In this document: in pieces, positions 6,611-16,175 of the stretch
Numbering within the stretch: position 1 is the stretch's first letter
Layout of the letters: every line of letters starts with the position of its first letter
Assembly (NCBI GenBank): GCA_003232445.1
Contig: QIJM01000046.1
Span: forward strand, 1 to 27,132
DNA from: Paraglaciecola arctica
GTDB taxonomy: Bacteria > Pseudomonadota > Gammaproteobacteria > Enterobacterales > Alteromonadaceae
Length of the DNA stretch: 27,132 nt
Reading direction: 5' to 3'
Notes under the pieces: model-generated
Databases searched by the model: none
What the model was told of the DNA's origin: nothing
The model's input: the letters and a program-made list of their open reading frames with translations, nothing else
Made by a program: the position numbers and the translations under genes

Positions 6611-8525
6611 ACAACACTAACAGCCCCCAAAGCCAGCTTTTATCCAGTGACTTTATTGACGTTTTTTCAAACTGTTTGATGCTTTGTTGTTGTGCCACCT
6701 TTTGGCTAGCTAGTTGATTTTGCACTTGTCGCCACACTGGCCAATCCTGCTCAGTATGGGCATATAACCATGTATCTACTAGCGGGGTTGGGTCATTTTG
6801 TGTATCGGATAATTCTGTTTTCTCTGACCATGCCAGCTTATGCCACCCCTCATTTGTTGGCCATATTGTGATACAGCTTTGCTCGGCTTGCAGTAAGTCC
6901 TGGGCCAATATTAAGGGTTGCGGGTTTTGGTTATGTGTAGCCACAGCTGAATCGGTAGCACCAAGCAAACATCTTTGCACACGCTGATTGACCACAAGTA
7001 GTGTGTCGGGTTTAGCGTTTAGCCAATAGGCTGTCTGTTTGGGTCTGGCTAAGCCATAGATGACACTCTGCCAATAATGGCTGTATTGTTCGGTTAAACC
7101 CGATGTCTGCCAGCCATAAGTGGAATTAATAAGTGATACCGCAACTTGTCCCAACCCTATTTTGCTGTGAGATACCAATGTTCGGGCGTTGTTATTTTGC
7201 ACAAGGGATAAACCGTTAACAGTAGTTATAGTGGCTTTTACCAATGGCATGGCCTGTTCAATTTTGCTATGCGGCCAATTGGGGATAGCTGAGTAATTTG
7301 CTACTTCTAAAGGTTGAATATTAATATCCGAAAGCCAATCAAGTGATGGCACTGGCCAAGCGTTAACTAGTTCATTATCGGCAATGATATATACGCCCAA
7401 ACCGTTTTCAATCGCTGTTTGCAAGGCCGTCATTTGCTGCACTGTCAGTGTTAGTAAGGCGCGGCCATCTATCAACAGCCAGTCAAAGTTAACTAATGTT
7501 TGATCAGTAAATGGCGAGGTGATTTGTTGCAATGCTACAGCGCTTAGGTTGATATTTTGTCGGATATCTTTATTTTGACTAATTTTAGTCAAAACACTTA
7601 TTTGACTGCCAAATTCCGCCGCCCAATTTTTTAATTGCCGCGTTTCAAAAGAGGGAGCCGATTGTTTAATCAGTATTCTTACAGGTACTGGCTTAGCCAC
7701 TGAAAACGCAATAGGTTCGTCTGCTAACAAGTTGATGTCGTCTGGTTGACTTAGTTGTAATCGATAGATCCATTGCCCAGTACTTTTTGCTGGAAAGTTT
7801 AAGGTAAAACGTTCTCTGGCTTTGAGCCTTACTGTCTCGACGATTTGCCCAACTGGATCGAGCAAATTCAATTGATAAATATTATCTGTTATAGCAGGAT
7901 CACCGGTGCCTTGAAGTTGCCCTTTTATTTCAACAAATTGCCCTACGGATAATTCTCTCGGCCAATGCATGTTGACTAGTCCAATACGTGGTTTGGGTGC
8001 AGAAAAGGTCACTGAAATATTGTTGAAGGCATGGCCCATCAAGAGTTGTAAGTCTTGCCACTGCGATGAACTCAGTCCATCTCCTAGGACATGTAGACTA
8101 TCGAATGTGGCTTGATGAGATAAAATTTGTGACGGAATATCAATCTGGGTGGCGACTTCTAATATATGGCTGATAGTCGTTGATCTAAGAGCTGTGGATT
8201 TAAGGGCCTCAGATTTAACAGCCTCACGCATAACAAAAACAGGTTGTTGTGTGTCTATCTTCTTTAACTGTTGAGTAGTTGCCCCGTTAGTAACGAGATA
8301 AACTACTGAAGCTTGTTCACTGATTATCTGTATATCAAAAGCCAAACCAACCACCGTCAGAGCGGCAACAATATTAGCGACTAACACTGTGGCTAGCCTT
8401 GCTTTTTTGTGTTTTAGTCGTTGGCAAGCAAAGTAACTAGTGATAACTACGCCAATAACCAACAGCAAAACTAACATGTTTGCAGCGATTGGGTAGTGGA
8501 AAAATAACCCTAATGAGAAGGTCAC
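6573..8525 (-). CDS. Large membrane protein with glutamine-amidotransferase-like middle domain (eighth gene of MoxR/TldD operon)
   Basis: A 650-residue protein starting at a GTG that overlaps the previous gene's stop codon as GTGA. Two transmembrane helices lie near the N-terminus (about residues 14-32 and 43-64). A long, probably periplasmic, part follows, and a last helix sits at the extreme C-terminus (LWGLLVLFMSMLWLERKLF). The central stretch around residues 345-385 (FDWLLIDGRALL, then ENGLGVYIIADN) looks like a class I glutamine-amidotransferase-like fold without an obvious catalytic cysteine, as in non-enzymatic members of MoxR/BatA clusters. A beta-rich segment precedes it (MHWPRELSVGQFVEIKG). 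It probably works with the BatA-like and DUF4175-like proteins as a membrane complex. No enzymatic role is assigned. Confidence 0.75.
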   Translation of the reverse strand: MTFSLGLFFHYPIAANMLVLLLVIGVVITSYFACQRLKHKKARLATVLVANIVAALTVVGLAFDIQIISEQASVVYLVTNGATTQQLKKIDTQQPVFVMREAVKSEALKSTALRSTTISHILEVATQIDIPSQILSHQATFDSLHVLGDGLSSSQWQDLQLLMGHAFNNISVTFSAPKPRIGLVNMHWPRELSVGQFVEIKGQLQGTGDPAITDNIYQLNLLDPVGQIVETVRLKARERFTLNFPAKSTGQWIYRLQLSQPDDINLLADEPIAFSVAKPVPVRILIKQSAPSFETRQLKNWAAEFGSQISVLTKISQNKDIRQNINLSAVALQQITSPFTDQTLVNFDWLLIDGRALLTLTVQQMTALQTAIENGLGVYIIADNELVNAWPVPSLDWLSDINIQPLEVANYSAIPNWPHSKIEQAMPLVKATITTVNGLSLVQNNNARTLVSHSKIGLGQVAVSLINSTYGWQTSGLTEQYSHYWQSVIYGLARPKQTAYWLNAKPDTLLVVNQRVQRCLLGATDSAVATHNQNPQPLILAQDLLQAEQSCITIWPTNEGWHKLAWSEKTELSDTQNDPTPLVDTWLYAHTEQDWPVWRQVQNQLASQKVAQQQSIKQFEKTSIKSLDKSWLWGLLVLFMSMLWLERKLF

Positions 8526-10825
8526 GGCTGCGACTCCTTTTTTTGCACCTTTTCATACTGTTGTAAAAATGCCTGATACTTTTGCAGCATATCGTTTTGT
8601 AACGAATAGGGTGTTTGTCTAGTTGCGGGTGCTGCGATAGGTGAGGGCAGTGCTTGCCACAACTTTTCTACCAAGGCGTTGATGCAGTCCTTACAATTAT
8701 TTAAGGTAAAAGAATCGGCTTGCTGGATTTTTTCCAACGTGGCGATAAAAGCAATGTCCTTGGGATTTGCCGTCAGTTGTGCAGAAAAATAGGCTTTAAC
8801 TTGTTCAACTATGTTTGTTTGCTCAGCAGTTATCGCTTTAGTGGTCAATTGTTCCGAGCTTTGGTTGAGTGTATTAAGCAAAGCTGCAATTGATTGCATA
8901 GGTGCGTTTCTTTCAGGTGTTTTTTCATCACGCTGATAACTAAGGATATCTGATAAATCACCCTGATAACGGCGTTTTTCCGATACCGGCGGCGGTTCAA
9001 AGCCTAAGCGTTTTACGTAAATTCGGTCGGCTTTTTTAGCCCGATTAAGCAAGGCTAAGGCTTGGTTCTCAAAGGGTAGGGCAAGTTCCGGTTCGGATAA
9101 ATGCAAATGCAATTCAGCTTGCCACATATTGGCAATGGCTCGTTTCATTAGTAATTTGGGGCTAGGCAGGCCTTTTTTGATAAAATTGCCATCGTCGGCT
9201 TCACCATGAGCGTGTCCAAACTGCTGAATAATTTGACTGTAGCCAGATTTATCAGCGTCTTCTGATGGGTGCTCTGCGCCGTCATGTTCATGCGCTGGTG
9301 TTTGTGGAGTCTCATCGGAATGTTCTTCATGCTCATCATGTTCTATCTCGGGGCCAGCCTCCATTGATTGAAGTGTGCCACTGTCAAATTCATCACCTAA
9401 GAACTGCCCATATTTTTGTTTAAGAAAGCTTTGTGCTGCACCTAGATCACGAGATGTATGGTTAAAGTTTTCAATCGAGATGTTAGTTTTGTCGGCGATC
9501 AATTCTTTGGTTTCAATTATGATTTGTCTTTGGCTTTTAAAATACTCCGACATAAAGTCCATGGCTATACCGTCGGCTAACACCCCTTGTTGTTCCTCTT
9601 CGAGCCACCGAATGATTTTACTGGCAGAGCGACTTTGCTGAGTAACGGGTAGGCGGTTATCCCATGCTTTAATACTAAAATACAGTTCGTCACCGGGCTG
9701 CATACCCAGTTCAGTTAAGTCCCAGTTTTTAAAGAAATGTGCTTTGCCCTCGATCACAGATTGGGAGTCAAATTGGAAGGTTTTATCGCGAAATTTAACT
9801 GCTTCTCCAGAGCCACTGGCGATAGATGCCAGAATTTCCACTCGCCCTAGGCCAAAGTCATCTTCGATTGACACTGTAGCTTGCACTTTAGGCTCAGCGT
9901 TTTTAGCTAATTCGGTTATGGTCTGAGTCGGCGCGATAAAACGAATGGTTGGCCTAGTGTCTGCGGTGACAGCAATGGTGTGGATATCACCTAACATCTT
10001 CTCATCAGCAGCAATATAGTAAACACCTGATTGATTTAACTTTGCACTGGCGAGGTAGAAGTTATCAGCTTGTGCGGCTTGTTTGATTAGTGAGATACGC
10101 TGTTTGTCTGGAAGCATAATAGACAAATCGTTTTGCGGTTTGACACCCATGACTTGAAGACGCCAAGTCACAGTTGAGCCAGCAATCAATTCCAAATTCA
10201 AGTCTGTTGTTTGCCGTATCGCCAAGCCTGTGTAACTGGGTGCGGTGACAATGATATCTTTAGCCTCAAGTCTAATGAGTTTGGAAGGTTCAGGTGTTTC
10301 ATTAATCACTTGAGTCTTGGCTGCCTCAGCTTTAAATAAAAGGTCTGAAGGTATGACTTGAATCAATGTGAATATTAGTAATGCTAAAGTACTTAGCAGC
10401 ATCGCTGGCTTGCATGAATACTTGGGTAAGTGTGAACTAAGATCTGTTAATAATAATTGGTTTATTTGTGGCTGAATTCGCGTTTTTTGTAACTGCTGCA
10501 AAATCGAGAGGGAACTACTGTGCAGTAATATCAACTCTGCACTTTCTTCACATTCGCTGAAGTGTCGATTCAGGTGCCGCAGTACCTTATTCGCCGTAAT
10601 ATCTTGATATTGCTTACTGCGAGAAAACATCAAAGCAGCCAAGGCAATCAACAACATGCCAGCTGTCACCGGCAAAACGACCCACTCAGTTATCCAATAA
10701 ATGGCCAGCCCAACACAAATGCTAATCAAAAGTGTGTAAGCGAGCTTTTGCAATAACCATCTGCGCCTAAGATAAATGACAATCTTATCCAGTGATTTGT
10801 TTTGTGCGGTTGGCAGACTAGACAA
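8522..10825 (-). CDS. DUF4175-like membrane protein with histidine/acid-rich segment
   Basis: A 767-residue protein starting at a TTG that directly abuts the stop of the BatA-like gene (TAATTG), implying coupled translation. Three transmembrane helices lie in the first 165 residues (about 26-47, 50-67 and 142-160). A beta-rich extracytoplasmic region follows with the DUF4175-type motif, including VSIEDDFGLGRVE and WDLTELGMQPGDELYF near residues 318-385, and then a helical C-terminal half. Residues about 488-545 form an unusual run rich in His, Glu and Asp (EIEHDEHEEHSDE, then AHEHDGAEH and FGHAHGEADDG) that could bind metal. DUF4175 proteins usually lie in MoxR-DUF58-BatA clusters. The family call is by similarity from memory. 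Confidence 0.78.
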   Translation of the reverse strand: MSSLPTAQNKSLDKIVIYLRRRWLLQKLAYTLLISICVGLAIYWITEWVVLPVTAGMLLIALAALMFSRSKQYQDITANKVLRHLNRHFSECEESAELILLHSSSLSILQQLQKTRIQPQINQLLLTDLSSHLPKYSCKPAMLLSTLALLIFTLIQVIPSDLLFKAEAAKTQVINETPEPSKLIRLEAKDIIVTAPSYTGLAIRQTTDLNLELIAGSTVTWRLQVMGVKPQNDLSIMLPDKQRISLIKQAAQADNFYLASAKLNQSGVYYIAADEKMLGDIHTIAVTADTRPTIRFIAPTQTITELAKNAEPKVQATVSIEDDFGLGRVEILASIASGSGEAVKFRDKTFQFDSQSVIEGKAHFFKNWDLTELGMQPGDELYFSIKAWDNRLPVTQQSRSASKIIRWLEEEQQGVLADGIAMDFMSEYFKSQRQIIIETKELIADKTNISIENFNHTSRDLGAAQSFLKQKYGQFLGDEFDSGTLQSMEAGPEIEHDEHEEHSDETPQTPAHEHDGAEHPSEDADKSGYSQIIQQFGHAHGEADDGNFIKKGLPSPKLLMKRAIANMWQAELHLHLSEPELALPFENQALALLNRAKKADRIYVKRLGFEPPPVSEKRRYQGDLSDILSYQRDEKTPERNAPMQSIAALLNTLNQSSEQLTTKAITAEQTNIVEQVKAYFSAQLTANPKDIAFIATLEKIQQADSFTLNNCKDCINALVEKLWQALPSPIAAPATRQTPYSLQNDMLQKYQAFLQQYEKVQKKESQP

Positions 10826-12019
10826 TTATTCGTCCAGCTCGGATTTTAGTTCACGGTTAGGCCATTCGCTTAGCAATCGCTCTAGAATGAATATTGCGAC
10901 CAACATCAAAACTAACCAAACATGTAACGGTGTCGAATATGTGGTTTTGTTGAGTGATTTTTTGTTAGATGTTTCTTTATAAGGTGAAGCCTGAGTGATT
11001 TGTGTGCTTGATAACCGAGTATTCTCTAACCACCAAGCTTGGTTTTGTGATGAATATAATAATCGAGCTAGGGTCAATACAAAGTTAGCTTGTTTAATCT
11101 TGTTAAGCTCTACTTGAGTAATATGTGTGTCTTGCCACTGCGCATCAAAAGGACTGAGTTGCTGAGCATTGGCCTGTTCGCTGAGGTTAATTATTTTGTC
11201 ATAATATAGTAAGTGCCCATTGTCTTCTTTTAAATTGTCATTGCTAATATAATCAACTTTTAAGCTCAATTTTTCATGAGTATTGATGACTTCAAAAGCG
11301 GCACGTAAATAGACTAATAATGCTTCACTCGAATCATCGTATATTACTTTTATGTTCGCCGAATATTGTTGACTAACACTCTCTACAGGTATCGTTTTCA
11401 CCTGCCATTCAACTCGCTCAGGTAGCGGCACCTTATCCCCTATAAACTGCTTTAGACGGTTTGTTGTATGCACGGCTATCGCCTCATTAGCTGACAGCTG
11501 TGCTGCATAGTCTGCCACTTTATTCCATATATTAAGAGCCGGCGTTTGCGGGTTATTAGTCGACCACTGAGCTAATTCTGTTTTATTTATGTTGCGGTTT
11601 TTTGTGCTGAGAAGCACTAAATCTGAGTCATGGACTTGGTCAATTAATGTTTGTTTTTCGGTGTCAGTGGCATGGTTCAACCAGTCTTCGGTTAATAATA
11701 TATGTGAGTTGACCTGTTGGTTGGCGTTCTCCCATACATTGTGCCAATACAATTGAGCCAGTATCAAAGTCGCGAGCAATAACATAAACATGCGCAGCCC
11801 CAGTAAAATTAACTGTGTCAATCTTAGCTGTCGTAACACGGGTGAGGTTTTTACTTTGATAAATGCGATATGAGCAAACGCTATGACGCGGGGGCGGGCT
11901 TTACTTAATAAGTGGATACCCAGCGGGATCAACAAGATCAACAAACCCAACATAGCTAAGGGTGATTGTAGTAATAAAGGCATATCTAACATGCCTATTG
12001 CTCGGCCAACACATAACAT
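10826..12019 (-). CDS. BatA-like membrane protein (aerotolerance-type N-terminal domain)
   Basis: A protein of up to 397 residues. The N-terminus has the BatA domain layout: a first helix (LAMLGLLILLIPLGIHLLSK), then an Arg/Lys/Pro stretch on the inner side (KARPRVIAFAHIAF), then a second helix (MLLLATLILAQLYW). A middle region with a VWA-like or Rossmann-like look follows, then a C-terminal helix (VWLVLMLVAIFILERLL). BatA-type proteins pair with MoxR and DUF58 proteins in envelope-stress and aerotolerance clusters. The first ATG (12019) lies 4 bases after the DUF58 stop. The domain would start better at one of two later ATGs (11992 or 11983); the latter has AGG about 10 bases upstream. No MIDAS motif is evident, so a scaffolding role is likely. 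Confidence 0.83.
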   Translation of the reverse strand: MLCVGRAIGMLDMPLLLQSPLAMLGLLILLIPLGIHLLSKARPRVIAFAHIAFIKVKTSPVLRQLRLTQLILLGLRMFMLLLATLILAQLYWHNVWENANQQVNSHILLTEDWLNHATDTEKQTLIDQVHDSDLVLLSTKNRNINKTELAQWSTNNPQTPALNIWNKVADYAAQLSANEAIAVHTTNRLKQFIGDKVPLPERVEWQVKTIPVESVSQQYSANIKVIYDDSSEALLVYLRAAFEVINTHEKLSLKVDYISNDNLKEDNGHLLYYDKIINLSEQANAQQLSPFDAQWQDTHITQVELNKIKQANFVLTLARLLYSSQNQAWWLENTRLSSTQITQASPYKETSNKKSLNKTTYSTPLHVWLVLMLVAIFILERLLSEWPNRELKSELDE

Positions 12020-12023
12020 GTCT

Positions 12024-12962
12024 TCATCGTAATCTTTGCCTTGCCGCTAAAAACTGATGTAATGTTTTATCTAGTGGCTGGTCGATATTGGCGATACAAT
12101 GCTCAATGTTGAGCTGGCTAAAGCTCTTTGTTATCGCTTCTTGCCACGTTTGTCTTGCCACAAGGTAGTTGCTTTTTACATCGTCTGCAGAAACTAAAAC
12201 GTGCTGTTTACTCTCTCTGTCTTCAAAGCGAATTTGGCCTTTATAGGGAAAGGTCAGTTCATCATCACTTTCCAACTGTACTGCAATTACCTCTGTTCTT
12301 TTACTTACCAAGCTTTGCATAAAGTCGATAATCTCATTGTCCTTTTGATAAAAATCACTGAGCACAAAAATAAGACTATTAGATTGCATGTGGCTTAAAT
12401 GGCGTTGCAACATATGCGGCGATGGAAACACCGAGCCGGTAGACATCTGACTGAGTTGCACTAGCAATTTTTGCCAGTGTTGTTTACCCGTTAAGGCGGG
12501 TGAAAAGTTGAGGGTTTCACTCGACAGTCCCAATAAACCGATGGCATCACTTTGTTTGTGTGCGATGTAAGCGATAGTGGCTAACAGATGTTTAGCATAA
12601 TCAAACTTATGCCAGCCCTGGTGAGATTCAGGTTCGGATTCAGACGAATGTTGCAACATAGATGCGCTGGCATCTAACACTAGCCAAATATTAATATTGC
12701 TTTCGCGCTCTGCTTCGCGCACAAAATATCGGTCTGAGCGAGCAAATAACTTCCAGTCAATATTGCCCAGTGCATCGCCAGGCTCATAGGCTCGATACTG
12801 ACTGAACTCTAGTCCTGTTCCTCGTTGCACACTGTCATGCAACCCATGTAACAGGCCTTGGGCAACCGTCTTTGCTACCAAAGGCATATCTTTGATACTG
12901 GCGAGTATAAGTGGGTCAATAAGTGGTTGCATATTAGGTCGCATACTAGGGGGCTGACTCAC
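12024..12962 (-). CDS. DUF58 / von Willebrand A-like protein, MoxR partner
   Basis: A 312-residue soluble protein without transmembrane segments. It has the DUF58 signature at residues 57-71 (RAYEPGDALGNIDWK), followed by a VWA-like domain starting near residue 92. The MIDAS-type metal motif DASAS is at 97-101. DUF58 proteins act with MoxR ATPases, by analogy with other MoxR/VWA chaperone pairs that insert metals or remodel protein complexes. The gene follows moxR by 3 bases and precedes the BatA-like gene by 4 bases, so the three must be co-expressed. The partner it remodels is unknown, but the flanking membrane proteins and peptidases in the same operon are the obvious candidates. Confidence 0.92.
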   Translation of the reverse strand: MSQPPSMRPNMQPLIDPLILASIKDMPLVAKTVAQGLLHGLHDSVQRGTGLEFSQYRAYEPGDALGNIDWKLFARSDRYFVREAERESNINIWLVLDASASMLQHSSESEPESHQGWHKFDYAKHLLATIAYIAHKQSDAIGLLGLSSETLNFSPALTGKQHWQKLLVQLSQMSTGSVFPSPHMLQRHLSHMQSNSLIFVLSDFYQKDNEIIDFMQSLVSKRTEVIAVQLESDDELTFPYKGQIRFEDRESKQHVLVSADDVKSNYLVARQTWQEAITKSFSQLNIEHCIANIDQPLDKTLHQFLAARQRLR

Positions 12963-12965
12963 ATA

Positions 12966-13985
12966 TTAAACAGAGGGGCTAAAGGGACTGGCTGGCTCTG
13001 CTAAGTCTTGTAATAAACCATCAACTACATCATCGCTGCAGATATTCTGCGCTTCTGCTTGAAAATTCAATAATAGTCGATGTCTTAACACGCCATGAGC
13101 CACTTGTTTGATATCTTGCATAGTGACGGCAAAGCGTTTGCAAAGTAACGCATTAGCTTTGGCACACAGCACCATTGCTTGACCCGCACGAGGCCCAGCA
13201 CCCCAGCGCACATATTGATTAACGGCTGATGACTGACTTTCGCCAGGGCGTGTATTGCGGGCGAGTTGATTAATGTAAACCAGCAGCGGTTCAGATATCT
13301 CAATATCCCTTACCACATGCTGCAAGCTGATAATTTCTTCGGCATTGAGTACTGCATTTAACTTGGCTTGGGTATTACCGGTGGTGCGGCGCAAAATCTC
13401 AATTTCTTCTAGCTCAGAGGGATAATCCACTTTTATAAACATCAAAAACCGGTCAAGTTGCGCCTCAGGCAGTGGGTAAGTGCCTGCTTGCTCAACAGGG
13501 TTTTGCGTGGCTAACACAAAAAACGGCTTTGGTAAGGCGTAACTCGTGCCAGCATAACTAATACTCTTTTCTTGCATGGCCTCCAACAGCGCTGCTTGAG
13601 TTTTAGGCGGAGTACGATTGATTTCGTCGGCCAATAAAATGTGAGTGAAAACGGGGCCTTGTTGAAATTTAAAGAAACGATCGCCTGACTCATGATCGGT
13701 TTCCAATATTTCGGTGCCGATAATATCACTGGGCATTAAATCAGGAGTGAACTGCACGCGTTTAAAGCTCAATTCGAGAGTCTCGGCTAAGGCATTCACC
13801 ATCAGCGTTTTAGCTAATCCGGGCACCCCTTCTAACAAACAATGTCCGCCAGCTAACATACTGATCAACAATTGTTGGATCACATTTTTCTGCCCAACAA
13901 TCACTTTACCTACTTCGTGCTCAATCTGAGTCAACTTGTCCAGTAATACGAGAACGTCTTGTTCGGATAAATTCTGTATGCTCAT
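12966..13985 (-). CDS. MoxR family AAA+ ATPase
   Basis: A 339-residue cytoplasmic AAA+ ATPase of the MoxR family (AAA_3 plus lid domain). Walker A is GVPGLAKT at residues 53-60. Walker B ends in Asp120-Glu121 (LLADEINRTPPKTQAALLEAM). The sensor-1 asparagine is Asn161 in LATQNPVEQAGTYPLPEAQ, and an arginine-finger-like LDRF follows. MoxR proteins form hexameric rings that use ATP to mature or remodel complexes together with VWA proteins. The start ATG at 13985 is preceded by AAGAG. It lies 60 bases after the DUF4159 gene and 3 bases before the DUF58 gene, in the middle of the eight-gene operon. Confidence 0.96.
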   Translation of the reverse strand: MSIQNLSEQDVLVLLDKLTQIEHEVGKVIVGQKNVIQQLLISMLAGGHCLLEGVPGLAKTLMVNALAETLELSFKRVQFTPDLMPSDIIGTEILETDHESGDRFFKFQQGPVFTHILLADEINRTPPKTQAALLEAMQEKSISYAGTSYALPKPFFVLATQNPVEQAGTYPLPEAQLDRFLMFIKVDYPSELEEIEILRRTTGNTQAKLNAVLNAEEIISLQHVVRDIEISEPLLVYINQLARNTRPGESQSSAVNQYVRWGAGPRAGQAMVLCAKANALLCKRFAVTMQDIKQVAHGVLRHRLLLNFQAEAQNICSDDVVDGLLQDLAEPASPFSPSV

Positions 13986-14044
13986 TTTTACTCTTAATGG
14001 TTTAATGAAAAAAATAGCTAGTAGCTCGCATCTCGAAGCTGCTT

Positions 14045-14743
14045 TTAAGCGGTCATTGCATAAATCACAATGTTTACTGCAAATTTGGTGTTATCCACTT
14101 TCAACCAACGTTTGTTTCTAAAGTCGTAGTCCCATTCACAGCCTAGGTCTTTATTACTGTATAACACCGCTATTCGGCCATTTATCTCAATTGCTTTGAG
14201 GTACTCATGCACCAGATCATCGCCCCAACCATTTAACTCAACCGAAGTGCGTGGTGGCCCGTCAAATTCAAAAAAAGATGAATACAGTGGGTGGTCATTA
14301 GGGATTTTTTTCAACGCATCTGGGCCAAATATATCCGCCATTTGCGCTTCAAACGTTTTGGCAAACATGCCATCAATATCGTGATTACAGTCGTCTACAA
14401 AGACAAATCCACCATTTTCAACATAACGCTGAAAGTTTTGTCTTTCTTGCAAGTTAAACTGCACTAATCGATGTCCAGCCATATAACAAAAGGGCGCGTT
14501 TAACATGCTGGGGTCAGAAAGTGGTATTACCCGCTCCTGTAAATCTACCCGTAAACTGGTGTACTCAATCAACGAATTGAGCACATTTGCTGGCATACGT
14601 TCATCGACTTCCCAATTACCTGATTCGTAACTCAGGCGGGTAAAGTAAAAGTCGTATTCACTATTTTGACTACGCACAGCCAAAGGCAATGCTGCACAAA
14701 CGGCAATAGCACAACCAGAGCGAATAAAATGACGGCGATCCAT
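14045..14743 (-). CDS. DUF4159 protein with Tat-type signal
   Basis: A protein of about 232 residues. I chose the ATG at 14743 because the resulting N-terminus MDRRHFIRSG fits the twin-arginine motif (R-R-x-F-I-R) followed by a hydrophobic stretch (CAIAVCAALPLAV). A GTG at 14770 would add nine residues. The mature part has the DUF4159 features: an N-terminal YDFYFTRLSYESGNW, a central VENGGFVFVDDCNHDIDGMF, and a late INGRIAVLYSNKDLGCEWDYD, a glutamine-amidotransferase-like fold. DUF4159 domains elsewhere are fused to BatA-type proteins in MoxR clusters; here the domain is a separate, apparently exported protein. It sits between the TldE-like and MoxR genes on the same strand. Confidence 0.87.
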   Translation of the reverse strand: MDRRHFIRSGCAIAVCAALPLAVRSQNSEYDFYFTRLSYESGNWEVDERMPANVLNSLIEYTSLRVDLQERVIPLSDPSMLNAPFCYMAGHRLVQFNLQERQNFQRYVENGGFVFVDDCNHDIDGMFAKTFEAQMADIFGPDALKKIPNDHPLYSSFFEFDGPPRTSVELNGWGDDLVHEYLKAIEINGRIAVLYSNKDLGCEWDYDFRNKRWLKVDNTKFAVNIVIYAMTA

Positions 14744-14801
14744 ATAGATGTATGCTGAACAAATAGCCACAAACTATTTTATCTAGCTTGTGGCGAGATG
14801 T

Positions 14802-16145
14802 TTACACCGCGTCAGATAAACTGCTGAAGGTAAAGTCCCTGATCTTCATCGGCGGGATCATATTGCCGTTGATACGTTCAGGTTTACCTAAGGCTTCTAT
14901 ATTGTTTAACATCACAATCGGGCTTTCATTAAAACGGAAGTTTTTGATTGGATATTTTATTTTGCCATTCTCAATATAGAAAGTGCCGTCGCGGGTCAAA
15001 CCTGTATACAGTAAGGTTTGTGGATCAAGTGCGCGAATATACCAAAGACGTGTGACTAAAATGCCTCTACGGGTGTTTTTAATCATATCTTCTAACGATC
15101 CGTCGCCCCCATCCATAATGATGTTGCCACCACGGGGAACGTAAGCTACTCCGGTTTTTTTCGCCCAATAAGGGGAATTTGGCATGTTGACTACTACGCC
15201 ACCTTTAATCCAGTCAGTGCGATTTAATGGATAGCCATCACCAGCAAAAGGAGCGGTAGGGGCTATTGGATGTGCTGGATTTGAGTAAATGTTGACTCGC
15301 TCATCAAACATCTTTTGGCCTAATTTGTTCTTAGGCGCTTTTTCTGCATCTTCACCTTCTTTAGGTTTGTAACTTAAAAAGCTACGTCCTTCATCAGCAC
15401 CTCTTTGAGCAAAATTACGCACCATATTGCCTAATAATCCAACACTGGCTGCGGGTTCTAAGATCACCGTATATTTGCCTGGCTCCATCGCTTTTGCATC
15501 GACCGAATCTTTGGATTTCTGAATGGCGATACTCGAGGCCTTAGCGGTATTCAGCAGCTTGTAATCGCTGAAATTGCGCGTGACCCAACCAGAACCTGTG
15601 CCGTCTTCGGTACGAATAGTCACCGAAAAGTCCACATTGGTTGATTTGTTGTAGGCAAATAAACCTTTGTTATTCATTATTGCACTAAAGGCGACAGTCT
15701 CTTCTAAAAAGCCTGAAGCCACTAGTTTATTCTTTTTAGAAGGCGCTATGCTGTCTTCTGCGGCCTGAGCTCTGTTTGCTGGTGAGACATTGGCTGTTGA
15801 TTCGAAATAGGTCTTCGACGGCGCATATTTTTGTGGCCCAAACAAGGGCATATGCTCTTCGTTTTCAGGTGCCAGTTTGGCCAGTTCCTCTGAGCGACGC
15901 ACTACTTTTTTAAGTGATGCATCGTCAAATTCATTGATGGTGGCCACACCCATACGTTTGCCAAAGGTTGATTGTACGGCAAGTACCAGATCGCTTTCTT
16001 CCCCTGCGGTAGATACCGTATTTCGAGCGTACCGAATGTTGCCACCTATGCTGCCATCTAAGTTACATTCGACTTCGTCAGCCTTGGAATATTTTAGTAC
16101 TTTGGTCAGCAATTCTTTGGCTTTTTGTTCAGATAAAATAGTCAT
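14802..16145 (-). CDS. TldE/PmbA-like protein, non-catalytic partner of TldD
   Basis: A 447-residue member of the TldD/PmbA (modulator of DNA gyrase, peptidase U62) family. It has the N-terminal domain with IRYARNTVSTAGEESDLVLAVQ and the C-terminal beta domain ending in MIPPMKIRDFTF. The metallopeptidase motif is absent: the corresponding place, near residue 240, reads AASVGLLGNMV instead of HExxxH. This is the mark of the TldE subunit, which forms a heterodimer with TldD in E. coli. There is no Tat or Sec signal, in contrast to the TldD-like protein encoded 30 bases upstream. A good AAGGAAATC ribosome site precedes the ATG. The E. coli pair matures microcin B17 and degrades CcdA; the substrate here is unknown. 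Confidence 0.92.
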   Translation of the reverse strand: MTILSEQKAKELLTKVLKYSKADEVECNLDGSIGGNIRYARNTVSTAGEESDLVLAVQSTFGKRMGVATINEFDDASLKKVVRRSEELAKLAPENEEHMPLFGPQKYAPSKTYFESTANVSPANRAQAAEDSIAPSKKNKLVASGFLEETVAFSAIMNNKGLFAYNKSTNVDFSVTIRTEDGTGSGWVTRNFSDYKLLNTAKASSIAIQKSKDSVDAKAMEPGKYTVILEPAASVGLLGNMVRNFAQRGADEGRSFLSYKPKEGEDAEKAPKNKLGQKMFDERVNIYSNPAHPIAPTAPFAGDGYPLNRTDWIKGGVVVNMPNSPYWAKKTGVAYVPRGGNIIMDGGDGSLEDMIKNTRRGILVTRLWYIRALDPQTLLYTGLTRDGTFYIENGKIKYPIKNFRFNESPIVMLNNIEALGKPERINGNMIPPMKIRDFTFSSLSDAV

Positions 16146-16175
16146 AATTTGATTTCCTTCTAAATAGTTACCGAC

